A stretch of DNA of 64,000 nucleotides from Tritonibacter multivorans (GTDB taxonomy: Bacteria; Pseudomonadota; Alphaproteobacteria; Rhodobacterales; Rhodobacteraceae). This document shows positions 40,274-47,559 of the stretch, one piece after another. The position numbers and the translations under genes were made by a program. The first letter of the stretch is position 1, and every line of letters starts with the position of its first letter. The DNA is taken from contig NZ_CYSD01000014.1 of the NCBI RefSeq assembly GCF_001458415.1, positions 176,729-240,728 on the forward strand. Direction: 5' to 3'. The notes under the pieces are model-generated. The model was not told the DNA's origin and made no database searches. It saw nothing but the letters and a program-made list of their open reading frames with translations.

Positions 40274-40336
40274 GATTGCCCTATCGCTTCGCTGCTTGAG
40301 GGCTTTGATTGCCCTATCGCTTCGCTCCTTGAGGGC
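40274..40336. repeat. Tandem 33-bp intergenic repeat with hairpin potential
   Basis: Two head-to-tail copies start with GATTGCCCTATCGCTTCGCT at 40274 and 40307. They differ at one base within the shared 30 bp. Each copy is closed by GCCCT...AGGGC and can fold. It lies in the only space between the persulfide dioxygenase and SQR genes. Confidence 0.8.
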
Positions 40337-40338
40337 GA

Positions 40339-41220
40339 TTACAGCCCGTTCACGGGCACTTTGAGCATCGGGTTACCGTCCTTGTCGGTCGGCACCTCGC
40401 CCGCGCGCATGTTCACTTGCAGGGACGGAATGATCAGTTTCGGCATCGCCAGTTGGGCATCCCTTTCGGTGCGGAACTTGACGAAGTCTTCTTTGGTCTT
40501 GCCTGCACCCACATGGATGTTCTCGGCTTTCTGTTCGGCCACGGTGGTTTCCCAAGCGATCGTGCGACCACCGGGGCCATAGTCGTGGCACATGAACAGG
40601 CGCGTTTCATCGGGCAGCGCCAGCACCTTCTGGATGCTGTCGTAAAGCTCCTCGGCCGAGCCGCCGGGGAAGTCGCAGCGGGCCGAGCCACCGTCAGGCA
40701 TAAACAGCGTGTCGCCCACGAAAGCCGCATCGCCCACCACATGCACCATGCAAGCCGGCGTATGGCCCGGCGTGTACATGGCAAAGGCCTGCATATGGCC
40801 GATCATGTAAGTATCGCCGTCCTCAAACAGCGCATCGAATTGGGAGCCGTCACGCTCGAACTCGGTGCCTTCGTTGAACACCTTTCCGAAGGTTTCCTGC
40901 ACGATGGTGATCTTGGATCCGACGCCGATCTTGCCGCCCAGCTTTTGCTGGATGTAAGGCGCGGCGCTCAGGTGGTCGGCATGAACGTGGGTTTCGATGA
41001 TCCACTCAAGCTTAAGGCCCTGAGACTTGATCTGGTGAATCAACTCATCAGCATGATCGAACGTGATGCGGCCAGCGGCATAGTCGATGTCCATCACAGT
41101 ATCGATCAGGGCGCAGCTGTTCGAGGCAGGGTCTTTGACCAGATATGTGATCGTGTTGGTCGCTTCGTCAAAGAAGGCCTGAACCTCGGGTTTAATCGTC
41201 ATATCAACAGGGTATGTCAT
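40339..41220 (-). CDS. Metallo-beta-lactamase-fold persulfide dioxygenase-like protein (Blh/ETHE1 type)
   Basis: 293 residues. The metal motif THVHADHLS, the GHTPACMVH His, the GDTLFMPDGGSARCDFPGG stretch and the LFMCHDYGPGGR His are all typical of Blh/ETHE1-type persulfide dioxygenases. These oxidise glutathione persulfide to sulfite. It is upstream of the SQR in the same direction, the usual pair. AAGGAG precedes the ATG at 41220. Confidence 0.9.
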   Translation of the reverse strand: MTYPVDMTIKPEVQAFFDEATNTITYLVKDPASNSCALIDTVMDIDYAAGRITFDHADELIHQIKSQGLKLEWIIETHVHADHLSAAPYIQQKLGGKIGVGSKITIVQETFGKVFNEGTEFERDGSQFDALFEDGDTYMIGHMQAFAMYTPGHTPACMVHVVGDAAFVGDTLFMPDGGSARCDFPGGSAEELYDSIQKVLALPDETRLFMCHDYGPGGRTIAWETTVAEQKAENIHVGAGKTKEDFVKFRTERDAQLAMPKLIIPSLQVNMRAGEVPTDKDGNPMLKVPVNGL

Positions 41221-41309
41221 TTTTGGGGTCTCCTTTTCGGTCGCGCGCGCTGCCATTTGTGTCGCATGGCCGGATGCTCAACACCGGTTTCCACGTTTGG
41301 GCGCCATGC

Positions 41310-41918
41310 TCAGTGACCGCGCCCTTGTTCCATCATCATGTCGTGAACGGCGGCCATGCCGCGGTCGACCATTGCGGTTACCTCGGCTGCATGGATTTGC
41401 ATCGCGGCGACCACCTCGGGGTTGTCCGAGGTCTGGATCACAACCAGTCCTTCGTCTTCGACGGAAACGTCTGAAACGATCTCGTCTCCGTGCAGGAAAA
41501 ACGTATCAAGTGTGGGGCTTTGGATAATGATCTTTGGATCGTCCTTGGCGTGTACACGATCGATCATGCCAACCGCGTGGCTGACCAAAACATCCATGAC
41601 CTCCTGGTCGCTCGACCGTGTGACGGTGCGAATGCCATTCGGCAGGTTCTCAACCTCGCGGCTGAGCGTTTCGAATTTACGGAACAGGAGGGCAAGGTCC
41701 GCACTCTCCTGCGCGCTGGCGTTTTCACCGGTCAGGCCCGGCATATTGACTTCGTCATGCTGGTGCATGCCAGCCCCGTGGCCAGACCCGTGGCCAGACC
41801 CGTGGCCAGCCCCGTGGCCGTGGCCCGCGCCGTGTATGTTCTGTGCCAGGACGTAACCACCGGTTCCAGCGCCCAGAACGGCTGCTGCGACGAGACCATA
41901 GAGGATTGGATGTTTCAT
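41310..41918 (-). CDS. Exported His/Gly-rich protein of the sulfide island
   Basis: 202 residues. A signal peptide or anchor MKHPILYGLVAAAVLGAGTG precedes a GHGHGAGHGSGHGSGHGAGMHQHDE tract, then a helical domain with many Met and His near the end (HAAEVTAMVDRGMAAVHDMMMEQ). The His tract suggests metal or haem binding in the periplasm. I do not recognise the family. It starts at the stop of the YeeE remnant and ends 89 bp before the dioxygenase gene, so it belongs to the operon. The repeat GTGGCCAGACCC in the DNA encodes the tract. Confidence 0.75.
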   Translation of the reverse strand: MKHPILYGLVAAAVLGAGTGGYVLAQNIHGAGHGHGAGHGSGHGSGHGAGMHQHDEVNMPGLTGENASAQESADLALLFRKFETLSREVENLPNGIRTVTRSSDQEVMDVLVSHAVGMIDRVHAKDDPKIIIQSPTLDTFFLHGDEIVSDVSVEDEGLVVIQTSDNPEVVAAMQIHAAEVTAMVDRGMAAVHDMMMEQGRGH

Positions 41919-42228
41919 CAGGCAGTCCTTACGACTTGGGTCGGTGTAACCAACCTGCGGATGTAGAAGCCCAGACTAACGGACACCAAAAACAGCGCGA
42001 CTTCCCAACGGCCTGTGCCAAGCGCGGGAATGGCCGCACCCGGACAAAACCCTGCGATACCCCAGCCGATGCCAAACAATGCGGACCCGCCGATCAGTTT
42101 CGGATCGATCACGGTAGATGTGGGGACTTGAAAGCGGCCGCGTCTGACCGCGAACCCTCGCCAAGACCGATCGCGAGGCCAAGCGCCGCGCGCAGAATAC
42201 GATCCATGGTGCCAACGTTGGTGGTCAT
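41918..42228 (-). pseudogene. Deletion chimera: DUF2892 start joined out of frame to YeeE/YedE end
   Basis: An ATG at 42228 with GGAGG opens MTTNVGTMDRILRAALGLAIGLG, the start of a DUF2892 (YgaP-like) membrane protein. It goes off and stops at 42109 after 39 codons. In another frame the DNA encodes RRGRFQVPTSTVIDPKLIGGSALFGIGWGIAGFCPGAA to the stop at 41918. That is the second half of a YeeE/YedE (thiosulfate/sulfur-transport, DUF6691) protein without its start. A deletion near 42150-42160 apparently fused two neighbouring genes. The YeeE half has no visible start, so both are probably inactive, though the operon promoter remains. Confidence 0.72.
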
Positions 42229-42281
42229 AATGTCCTCCATCCAGATAACTTGGAGAAGTGATATAACTTTGATCTTGCCTC

Positions 42282-42302
42282 TTCAGTGACAATGTCACCC
42301 AA
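42282..42302. promoter_or_regulatory. Island box 1 (GTGACATTGTCAC palindrome)
   Basis: 21 nt exactly identical, in inverse orientation, to 44066-44086. The core is a perfect GTGACA-T-TGTCAC palindrome. It lies between the divergent sulfide operon (ATG 42228) and the GNAT gene (ATG 42346), 54 bp upstream of the former. An AAAGTTATAT half-site follows it toward the sulfide operon (42262-42271). Confidence 0.8.
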
Positions 42303-42345
42303 CGCGTATATTCTTGGTTTCTACGATCTAGCCACCGAGGTTTTT

Positions 42346-42885
42346 ATGTCGAGAATTCAGTGTCGCAACGCCCGCAACTCCGACCTTGTAGACTTGTTCA
42401 ATAGTGTGTTCACAGCCTCCGAAGGTGCGGATGAAGGTGCCACGATCGCTCAGTTTGTCGATCGGATGTTGGAACGAACAGACGCTCACGACCTGCGGAT
42501 CTTTGCGAGCTGGGATAGATCTGATTTGGTTGGCGCTGCCCTTTTCTCTCGGCTCACCTACTCCGAAGACAGCCGAAGCGTCATGATACTCTCGCCAATG
42601 GCTGTCTCGACTCCGCGGCAAGGCGAAGGCATTGGCCAGTCCTTGATCCGACACGCACTGGAAGATCTGGCCCGCGAAGGCGTTGATGTCGTGCTGACCT
42701 ACGGAGATCCGAATTTCTATGGCAAACTAGGCTTCGCATCTCTCTCAATGACGCAGGCGCGCGCGCCGATGCCGCTGAGCTATCCTGACGGCTGGATAGG
42801 GCAATCCATATCGCAAGCGCCGTTTGAGCCGTTGAAAGGTGCATGCGTCTGCGTCCCGGCGCTAAATGATCCTGCTTTGTGGTAG
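42346..42885 (+). CDS. GNAT N-acetyltransferase (YhbS-like)
   Basis: 179 residues. The acetyl-CoA loop is PRQGEGIGQSLIRHALEDL near residue 86. The GDPNFYGKLGF segment near 127 is characteristic of the YhbS group. GAGG lies 5 nt before the ATG at 42346. The substrate is unknown. It shares its promoter region with the sulfide operon and faces the Crp-family gene, 3 bp between the ends. Confidence 0.85.
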   Translation: MSRIQCRNARNSDLVDLFNSVFTASEGADEGATIAQFVDRMLERTDAHDLRIFASWDRSDLVGAALFSRLTYSEDSRSVMILSPMAVSTPRQGEGIGQSLIRHALEDLAREGVDVVLTYGDPNFYGKLGFASLSMTQARAPMPLSYPDGWIGQSISQAPFEPLKGACVCVPALNDPALW

Positions 42886-42888
42886 GTC

Positions 42889-43551
42889 TCAACGGCTGTC
42901 AGCCAGCGCTCGAAGCGCAGGTTTATCAACCAAAGCAATGCGCCCGCGTGATTGCGCGATCATCTCGCGCTTCTGAAAGTCCGACAGAACGCGAGAGACG
43001 ACTTCGCGCGCGGTGCCCAGCTCACTCGCCAGCCGTTGGTGAGTCGCGGGGATTTCCTTCAGGTCCCCCGCCAAGGCCAGCAGCCGCTGCGCCAGTCGCA
43101 CATCCATATGCCCAAAGGCCACATCATCGACGACGCGCAGCAAGTCGATGAGCCGTTTTGAGTAGGCCGCAAAGACGAACTTTCGAAACGCCTCTTCTTC
43201 TGCGACCAGCCGGTCAAAGGCAGGTTTCGGCAGGACCACGGCGGTGATTTCGGTCTCCGCCACGCCTTCTGCGTTGTAGGCCTCTTCGGCCAGCATGCAG
43301 GCGGTGGTCAGCACGCAGCTGTCGCCGGCATCCACACGATAAAGCGTGATTTCGCGCCCCGTGTCAGAGCTTTGCGACACGCGAATACGCCCGTCATAGA
43401 GGAAGAACAGACTGTCTGGCACATTCATAGGGCCAAATACCTGCGCGCCTGCGTCCATGTGAATGATGCGGGCGACATCCACCAAGCGGTCGCGAACAGC
43501 GCGTGGCAGCGCGGCGGTTCCTTGAAAGCGTTCGGTCCAGTCGGGGATCAT
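42889..43551 (-). CDS. Crp/Fnr-family regulator
   Basis: 220 residues. The cyclic-nucleotide-binding-like beta roll covers ~10-115. A long dimer helix and a C-terminal winged helix follow (THQRLASELGTAREVVSRVLSDFQKREMI). The recognition helix has Arg-Glu-x3-Arg, as in Crp, which contacts GTGA half-sites. The island boxes contain GTGA...TCAC. It has no N-terminal FNR iron-sulfur cysteines but carries Cys79 and Cys85 (DSCVLTTACML), a possible thiol switch. It overlaps the Rrf2 gene by 4 bp; one transcript. Confidence 0.9.
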   Translation of the reverse strand: MIPDWTERFQGTAALPRAVRDRLVDVARIIHMDAGAQVFGPMNVPDSLFFLYDGRIRVSQSSDTGREITLYRVDAGDSCVLTTACMLAEEAYNAEGVAETEITAVVLPKPAFDRLVAEEEAFRKFVFAAYSKRLIDLLRVVDDVAFGHMDVRLAQRLLALAGDLKEIPATHQRLASELGTAREVVSRVLSDFQKREMIAQSRGRIALVDKPALRALADSR

Positions 43552-44018
43552 TTGGCTTTCCTCATCGGCGCAACTATGCCCTCTTCCAGCGGCGCGATCC
43601 GGGCAAGCAAGTCGCCCCGGTTTGCTGCGATATCGGCCAGGGTCAGATCATCGAGTACCGCCATGAAGGCCCGCGTTGCCTCTTGCAGGGCGCGTGACAG
43701 CTTGCAGATCCCGATCAGCGGGCAGGTGTTTTTCTCGGGGTTGAAACATTCGACAAGATCAAGCGGCCCCTCGGTCAGGCGCACGACATCACCGATGACG
43801 ATATCTTCCGCAGGCTTGGCCAAGCGAAAGCCGCCGTTGCGGCCGCGCTGTGTGATGACATAGCCTGCCACGCCAAGCTCGTGCACGATTTTGACGATGT
43901 GCGGACGGGCCAGCCCATGCACGCGCACAACGTCATCAACACGGATCAAGTCCGGGTCTTTCAGGGCGGCCAGCTGCAGCGCACGCAGGGCAAAATTGGT
44001 GTAGGATGTCAGCTTCAT
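43548..44018 (-). CDS. Rrf2-family regulator with three cysteines (NsrR-like)
   Basis: 156 residues. The N-terminal winged helix is MKLTSYTNFALRALQLAAL..., with GRNGGFRLAKPAEDI. The cluster-binding loop ECFNPEKNTCPLIGICKL has Cys91, Cys99 and Cys105, the NsrR/IscR layout. It probably holds an iron-sulfur cluster that senses NO or redox state. First gene of a two-regulator transcript. Its own promoter carries an AAAC-TTATAC type inverted repeat. Confidence 0.9.
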   Translation of the reverse strand: MKLTSYTNFALRALQLAALKDPDLIRVDDVVRVHGLARPHIVKIVHELGVAGYVITQRGRNGGFRLAKPAEDIVIGDVVRLTEGPLDLVECFNPEKNTCPLIGICKLSRALQEATRAFMAVLDDLTLADIAANRGDLLARIAPLEEGIVAPMRKAK

Positions 44019-44033
44019 TTTGTCACCTCCCCC

Positions 44034-44058
44034 AAACTTATACTTACTGTATAACTTT
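44034..44058. promoter_or_regulatory. Inverted repeat, candidate Rrf2 operator
   Basis: AAACTTATAC-TTACT-GTATAACTTT has 10-bp arms with one mismatch and lies 16 bp upstream of the Rrf2 start. A matching half-site (ATATAACTTT) lies at 42262-42271 in the sulfide-operon promoter. It could be the site of the Rrf2 protein or overlap a -10 element. Confidence 0.6.
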
Positions 44059-44065
44059 TTGCAAG

Positions 44066-44086
44066 TTGGGTGACATTGTCACTGAA
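44066..44086. promoter_or_regulatory. Island box 2 (GTGACATTGTCAC palindrome)
   Basis: Second copy of the 21-nt element, 52 bp before the peroxiredoxin start and in the same orientation to it as box 1 is to the sulfide operon. It also lies upstream of the divergent Rrf2-Crp pair. It probably binds one of the two local regulators. Confidence 0.8.
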
Positions 44087-44137
44087 CTCTCGTCCGACCG
44101 CGCCTAGCTAGGGGTCAGACATGAAAAGGAGACACGC

Positions 44138-44773
44138 ATGACACTTCTGCTTGGTGATATCGTCCCTGACTTCAAAGCCGACACTACAACCGGCCCGATT
44201 TCCTTCCACGACTGGATCGGCAACAACTGGGCGTTCTTCTTCAGCCATCCGGCAGACTTCACGCCGGTCTGCACAACTGAAATGGGCCGCACCGCGCAGC
44301 TGGCAGATCAGTTCGCCGCGCGTGGTGTCAAACCCATCGGGCTGAGCACCGACAGCGTCGAAGAACATCTGAAATGGATCGAGGATGTTAACGACACCCA
44401 GAACACCACGCTGCGTTTTCCTATCGTGGCCGACCCTGATTTCGAGATCGCCAAGCTGTACGAGATGATCCACCCCGGCGAGTCCCAAACCGCCGCCGTG
44501 CGGTCCGTGTTCATCATTGATCCCGACAAAAAGCTGCGTCTGTCGATGACCTACCCAATGAGCGTTGGTCGAAACTTTGATGAAATTCTCCGCGCGATTG
44601 ACGCTTTGCAAACCGGTGATGCCAAAGGGGTGGCGCTGCCAGCAGATTGGCGCCCCGGCGACCGCGCGATCATTCCGCCGTCTGTGTCGAACGCGGATGC
44701 GCTGGTCAAATTTCCGCAGGGGTTCGAAGAAATTCGTCCTTACTTGCGCACGGTCTATATCGACGAAGCATAA
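44138..44773 (+). CDS. 1-Cys peroxiredoxin (Prx6 type)
   Basis: 211 residues, AhpC/TSA fold. The peroxidatic motif HPADFTPVCTTEMG has Cys45, with no other Cys, so it is a 1-Cys enzyme. The C-terminal domain (ALPADWRPGDRAIIPPSVSNADA) is typical of Prx6. It reduces peroxides in the cytoplasm. Its stop is 25 bp before cydA, so both likely share the box 2 promoter. AAGGAG precedes the ATG. Confidence 0.92.
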   Translation: MTLLLGDIVPDFKADTTTGPISFHDWIGNNWAFFFSHPADFTPVCTTEMGRTAQLADQFAARGVKPIGLSTDSVEEHLKWIEDVNDTQNTTLRFPIVADPDFEIAKLYEMIHPGESQTAAVRSVFIIDPDKKLRLSMTYPMSVGRNFDEILRAIDALQTGDAKGVALPADWRPGDRAIIPPSVSNADALVKFPQGFEEIRPYLRTVYIDEA

Positions 44774-44798
44774 ACGACAAGAATGGAAAGGCAGACAA

Positions 44799-46208
44799 AT
44801 GTTAGAGGGTTTCAGCGCAGAGGGACTGGCAAGGTTTCAATTCGCCTTCACAGTGTCCTTCCATATCATCTTCCCATCCTTCTCCATTGGACTCGCGAGT
44901 TACCTCGCTGTCCTGAACGGGCTTTGGATGCGCACGCGGGATGAGGTTTATCTCACCCTGTTCAACTACTGGAAGAAGATCTTCGCTGTGGCCTTTGGCA
45001 TGGGGGTCGTGTCGGGCATTGTGATGTCCTACCAGTTTGGGACCAACTGGTCGGTCTTTTCCGATAAGGCAGGGCCGGTGGTCGGGCCGCTTATGGCCTA
45101 TGAGGTTCTGTCGGCCTTTTTCCTCGAAGCTGGGTTCCTTGGGATCATGTTGTTTGGCCGAGAACGGGTGGGTGAAAAGCTGCACATGTTTGCCACCGCG
45201 ATGGTTGCCTTCGGCACACTGATGTCCGCCACCTGGATCTTGTCGGTGAACAGCTGGATGCAGACCCCGGCGGGCTATTCCATCAACGAGGTTGGGCAGT
45301 TCGTGCCGGAAGACTGGTGGCAAATCGTCTTCAACCCGTCCTTCCCCTATCGCCTTGCGCATATGGTCCTCGCCGCATTCCTGACGACCGCTCTGGTGGT
45401 CGGTGCTGTCGGCGCTTTGCATCTGTTGCGGGACAAGGCCGACAAAGAAGCGCGGCGGATGTTCTCCATGGCCATGTGGATGGCTGTGATTGTTACCCCA
45501 ATCCAGATTTTCGCAGGCCACGAGCATGGGCTCAACACGCTTGAGCACCAGCCGGTCAAGATCATGGCGATGGAGGGCCATTACGAAAGCCACCCTGAAG
45601 GTTGGGCGCCGCTATATCTTTTCGGCATTCCCAATGACACCGCGCAACGGCTGGACTACGCCATTGGCATCCCAGGTCTTGGCAACATCATCTTTGAAAA
45701 GCCGCTGGATAAGCCGGTGATGGGGCTCGACACCATTCCGGACGCAGACCAGCCGCCTGTCGGCATCGTCTTCTGGTCCTTCCGCGTTATGGTCGGACTG
45801 GGGTTCTTGATGCTGGGTCTTGGCTCTTGGTCCGCTTACGCGCGCTGGCGCGGGCGTCTTTACGATGCACCTTGGTTGCACCGTGCCTGTATCGCGATGG
45901 GGCCGTCCGGGTTCGTTGCCGTTCTGGCTGGATGGATCACGACCGAGGTCGGTCGCCAGCCCTACACCGTCTATGGCCTGTTGCGCACCTCAGACAGCCT
46001 CGCGCCTGTGGATGCGCCTGCGGTTGCGGCGTCGCTGATCGCCTTCATCGTGGTCTATTTTGCCGTCTTCGGGGCAGGCACCTACTACCTGCTGCGGATG
46101 ATGAACAAGCGGCCTGCGACACCCAAACTGGGCCTGCGCGATGGTCCGATCCGAACGGCCAAGACGACAATGGCGCCGGAATTCAATCCTGAACTCATGA
46201 AAGACTAA
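44799..46208 (+). CDS. cydA: Cytochrome bd oxidase subunit I, cyanide-insensitive type
   Basis: 469 residues. Haem ligands are visible: His22 (SFHIIFPS), the Glu pair in EVLSAFFLEAGF, the His of PYRLAHMVL and the Met of SFRVMVGLG. The Q-loop is short, as in CioA-type enzymes. It oxidises quinol and reduces O2 in the cytoplasmic membrane. bd oxidases resist sulfide, cyanide and NO, fitting the neighbouring SQR and dioxygenase genes. The ATG at 44799 has AAAGG upstream; the longer open frame into the peroxiredoxin gene is not used. Confidence 0.95.
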   Translation: MLEGFSAEGLARFQFAFTVSFHIIFPSFSIGLASYLAVLNGLWMRTRDEVYLTLFNYWKKIFAVAFGMGVVSGIVMSYQFGTNWSVFSDKAGPVVGPLMAYEVLSAFFLEAGFLGIMLFGRERVGEKLHMFATAMVAFGTLMSATWILSVNSWMQTPAGYSINEVGQFVPEDWWQIVFNPSFPYRLAHMVLAAFLTTALVVGAVGALHLLRDKADKEARRMFSMAMWMAVIVTPIQIFAGHEHGLNTLEHQPVKIMAMEGHYESHPEGWAPLYLFGIPNDTAQRLDYAIGIPGLGNIIFEKPLDKPVMGLDTIPDADQPPVGIVFWSFRVMVGLGFLMLGLGSWSAYARWRGRLYDAPWLHRACIAMGPSGFVAVLAGWITTEVGRQPYTVYGLLRTSDSLAPVDAPAVAASLIAFIVVYFAVFGAGTYYLLRMMNKRPATPKLGLRDGPIRTAKTTMAPEFNPELMKD

Positions 46209-46222
46209 GAGGGAGCAGACCC

Positions 46223-47224
46223 ATGGTATTTGATCTTGCATTCATCTGGGCCGGGCTCATTGCCTTCGCCGTTTTGACCTACGTCATTCTTGACGGGTTC
46301 GACCTTGGCATCGGCATCTTGTTCCCCTTTGGCAAATCGGAAGCGGACCGGGATTTAATGATGAATTCCGTGGCCCCTGTCTGGGATGGCAATGAAACAT
46401 GGCTGGTGCTGGGTGGTGGCGGCCTCTTTGCCGTCTTCCCGCTGGCCTATGCCATCGTCATGCCTGCGCTCTATATGCCCATCACCCTCATGCTGCTTGC
46501 GTTGGTCTTCCGTGGCGTGTCCTTTGAATACCGCTGGCGGGCTGAGAAAAAGGGCCTGTGGGACGCGGCCTTCTTTGGCGGGTCGATCCTGGCGGCCCTG
46601 TGCCAAGGCATCGCCCTTGGCGCGCTTGTGCAAGGCATCGAGATCGACGGCCGCGCCTATGCGGGCGGTTGGTTTGACTGGCTGACACCGTTCTCTGTCT
46701 TGACCGGCTTTGCTGTTGTCATCGGCTACGCACTTCTTGGGGCCACTTGGCTGGTGCTCAAAACCGAAGGCGACCTGCAAGTGCAAATGCGCGGATATGC
46801 GTGGTGGCTGGGGGCCGGAACACTGGGCCTCATCGGCCTGATCAGCATATTCACACCGTTTCAGGATCCCGTGTATTTCGAGCGTTGGTTCAATCTACCC
46901 GGCAGCCTGTGGGTGATGATCGTGCCACTGCTGATGGCTGGCCTGACATGGTCTTTCTTCACCGGGCTGAATGATCAAAGCGACGCGCGACCCTTTCTGT
47001 CTGCGCTTGGCTTCTTCGTGGTCAGCTTTGTCGGGATTGGCATCAGCTTCTATCCGATGATGGTGCCACCCTCCCTGACGATCTGGGAAGCCGCCGCCCC
47101 AGACAGCAGTCTTGCCTTTGCATTGGTCGGCGCTGTCATCCTGATCCCGATCATTCTGATCTATACCGCTTACGCCTACTGGGTGTTCCGCGGGAAAATG
47201 GACCCAAGCGAAGGGTATCACTGA
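46223..47224 (+). CDS. cydB: Cytochrome bd oxidase subunit II
   Basis: 333 residues, about nine transmembrane helices, CydB family (LDGFDLGIGILFPF near the start, SVAPVWDGNETWLVLGGGGLFAVFP). Follows cydA after 14 bp and overlaps the DUF2474 gene (TGATG). Forms the oxidase with subunit I. Confidence 0.95.
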   Translation: MVFDLAFIWAGLIAFAVLTYVILDGFDLGIGILFPFGKSEADRDLMMNSVAPVWDGNETWLVLGGGGLFAVFPLAYAIVMPALYMPITLMLLALVFRGVSFEYRWRAEKKGLWDAAFFGGSILAALCQGIALGALVQGIEIDGRAYAGGWFDWLTPFSVLTGFAVVIGYALLGATWLVLKTEGDLQVQMRGYAWWLGAGTLGLIGLISIFTPFQDPVYFERWFNLPGSLWVMIVPLLMAGLTWSFFTGLNDQSDARPFLSALGFFVVSFVGIGISFYPMMVPPSLTIWEAAAPDSSLAFALVGAVILIPIILIYTAYAYWVFRGKMDPSEGYH

Positions 47225-47334
47225 TGGAAAAGACAAAGCTACCAACCCGTCTGCTTTGGTTCGCAGGCCTATGGCTCGCCAGTGTCGTCACACTTGGACT
47301 GGTCGCTTACGCGATCAAATTGGTGGTTCTATAA
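47224..47334 (+). CDS. DUF2474-like small subunit of bd oxidase
   Basis: 36 residues: MEKTKLPTRLLWFAGLWLASVV, then TLGLVAYAIKLVVL. A short positive N-terminus and one membrane helix. The ATG overlaps the cydB stop. Size, place and the W-F-x-G-L-W pattern fit the DUF2474 proteins found behind cyanide-insensitive bd oxidases, in the position of CydX. Confidence 0.82.
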   Translation: MEKTKLPTRLLWFAGLWLASVVTLGLVAYAIKLVVL

Positions 47335-47559
47335 AGCTTAGGGCAAGCACCTTTGACCGCCGTTGCCGAGGATGGCCTGGTAAAAAACATCTGACGGGCT
47401 GAAACGAAGGCAGATTGGCTTTCAGCGGTGCGGGACTTCTGGTGCGCGCCTCGTACGAGGGCGGGAGCTACGGCCCATTTGACACAGCGTATGATCGGAA
47501 ACACTCCCGCGCTGACCCTGGGAGCGGGGGGATCAATGAGATGCTTGTGGTGTGTCGGC

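Noticed and set aside
47335..47559. Short ORFs on both strands behind the bd oxidase
   Set aside because: No ribosome binding site, no domain, overlapping frames on both strands.
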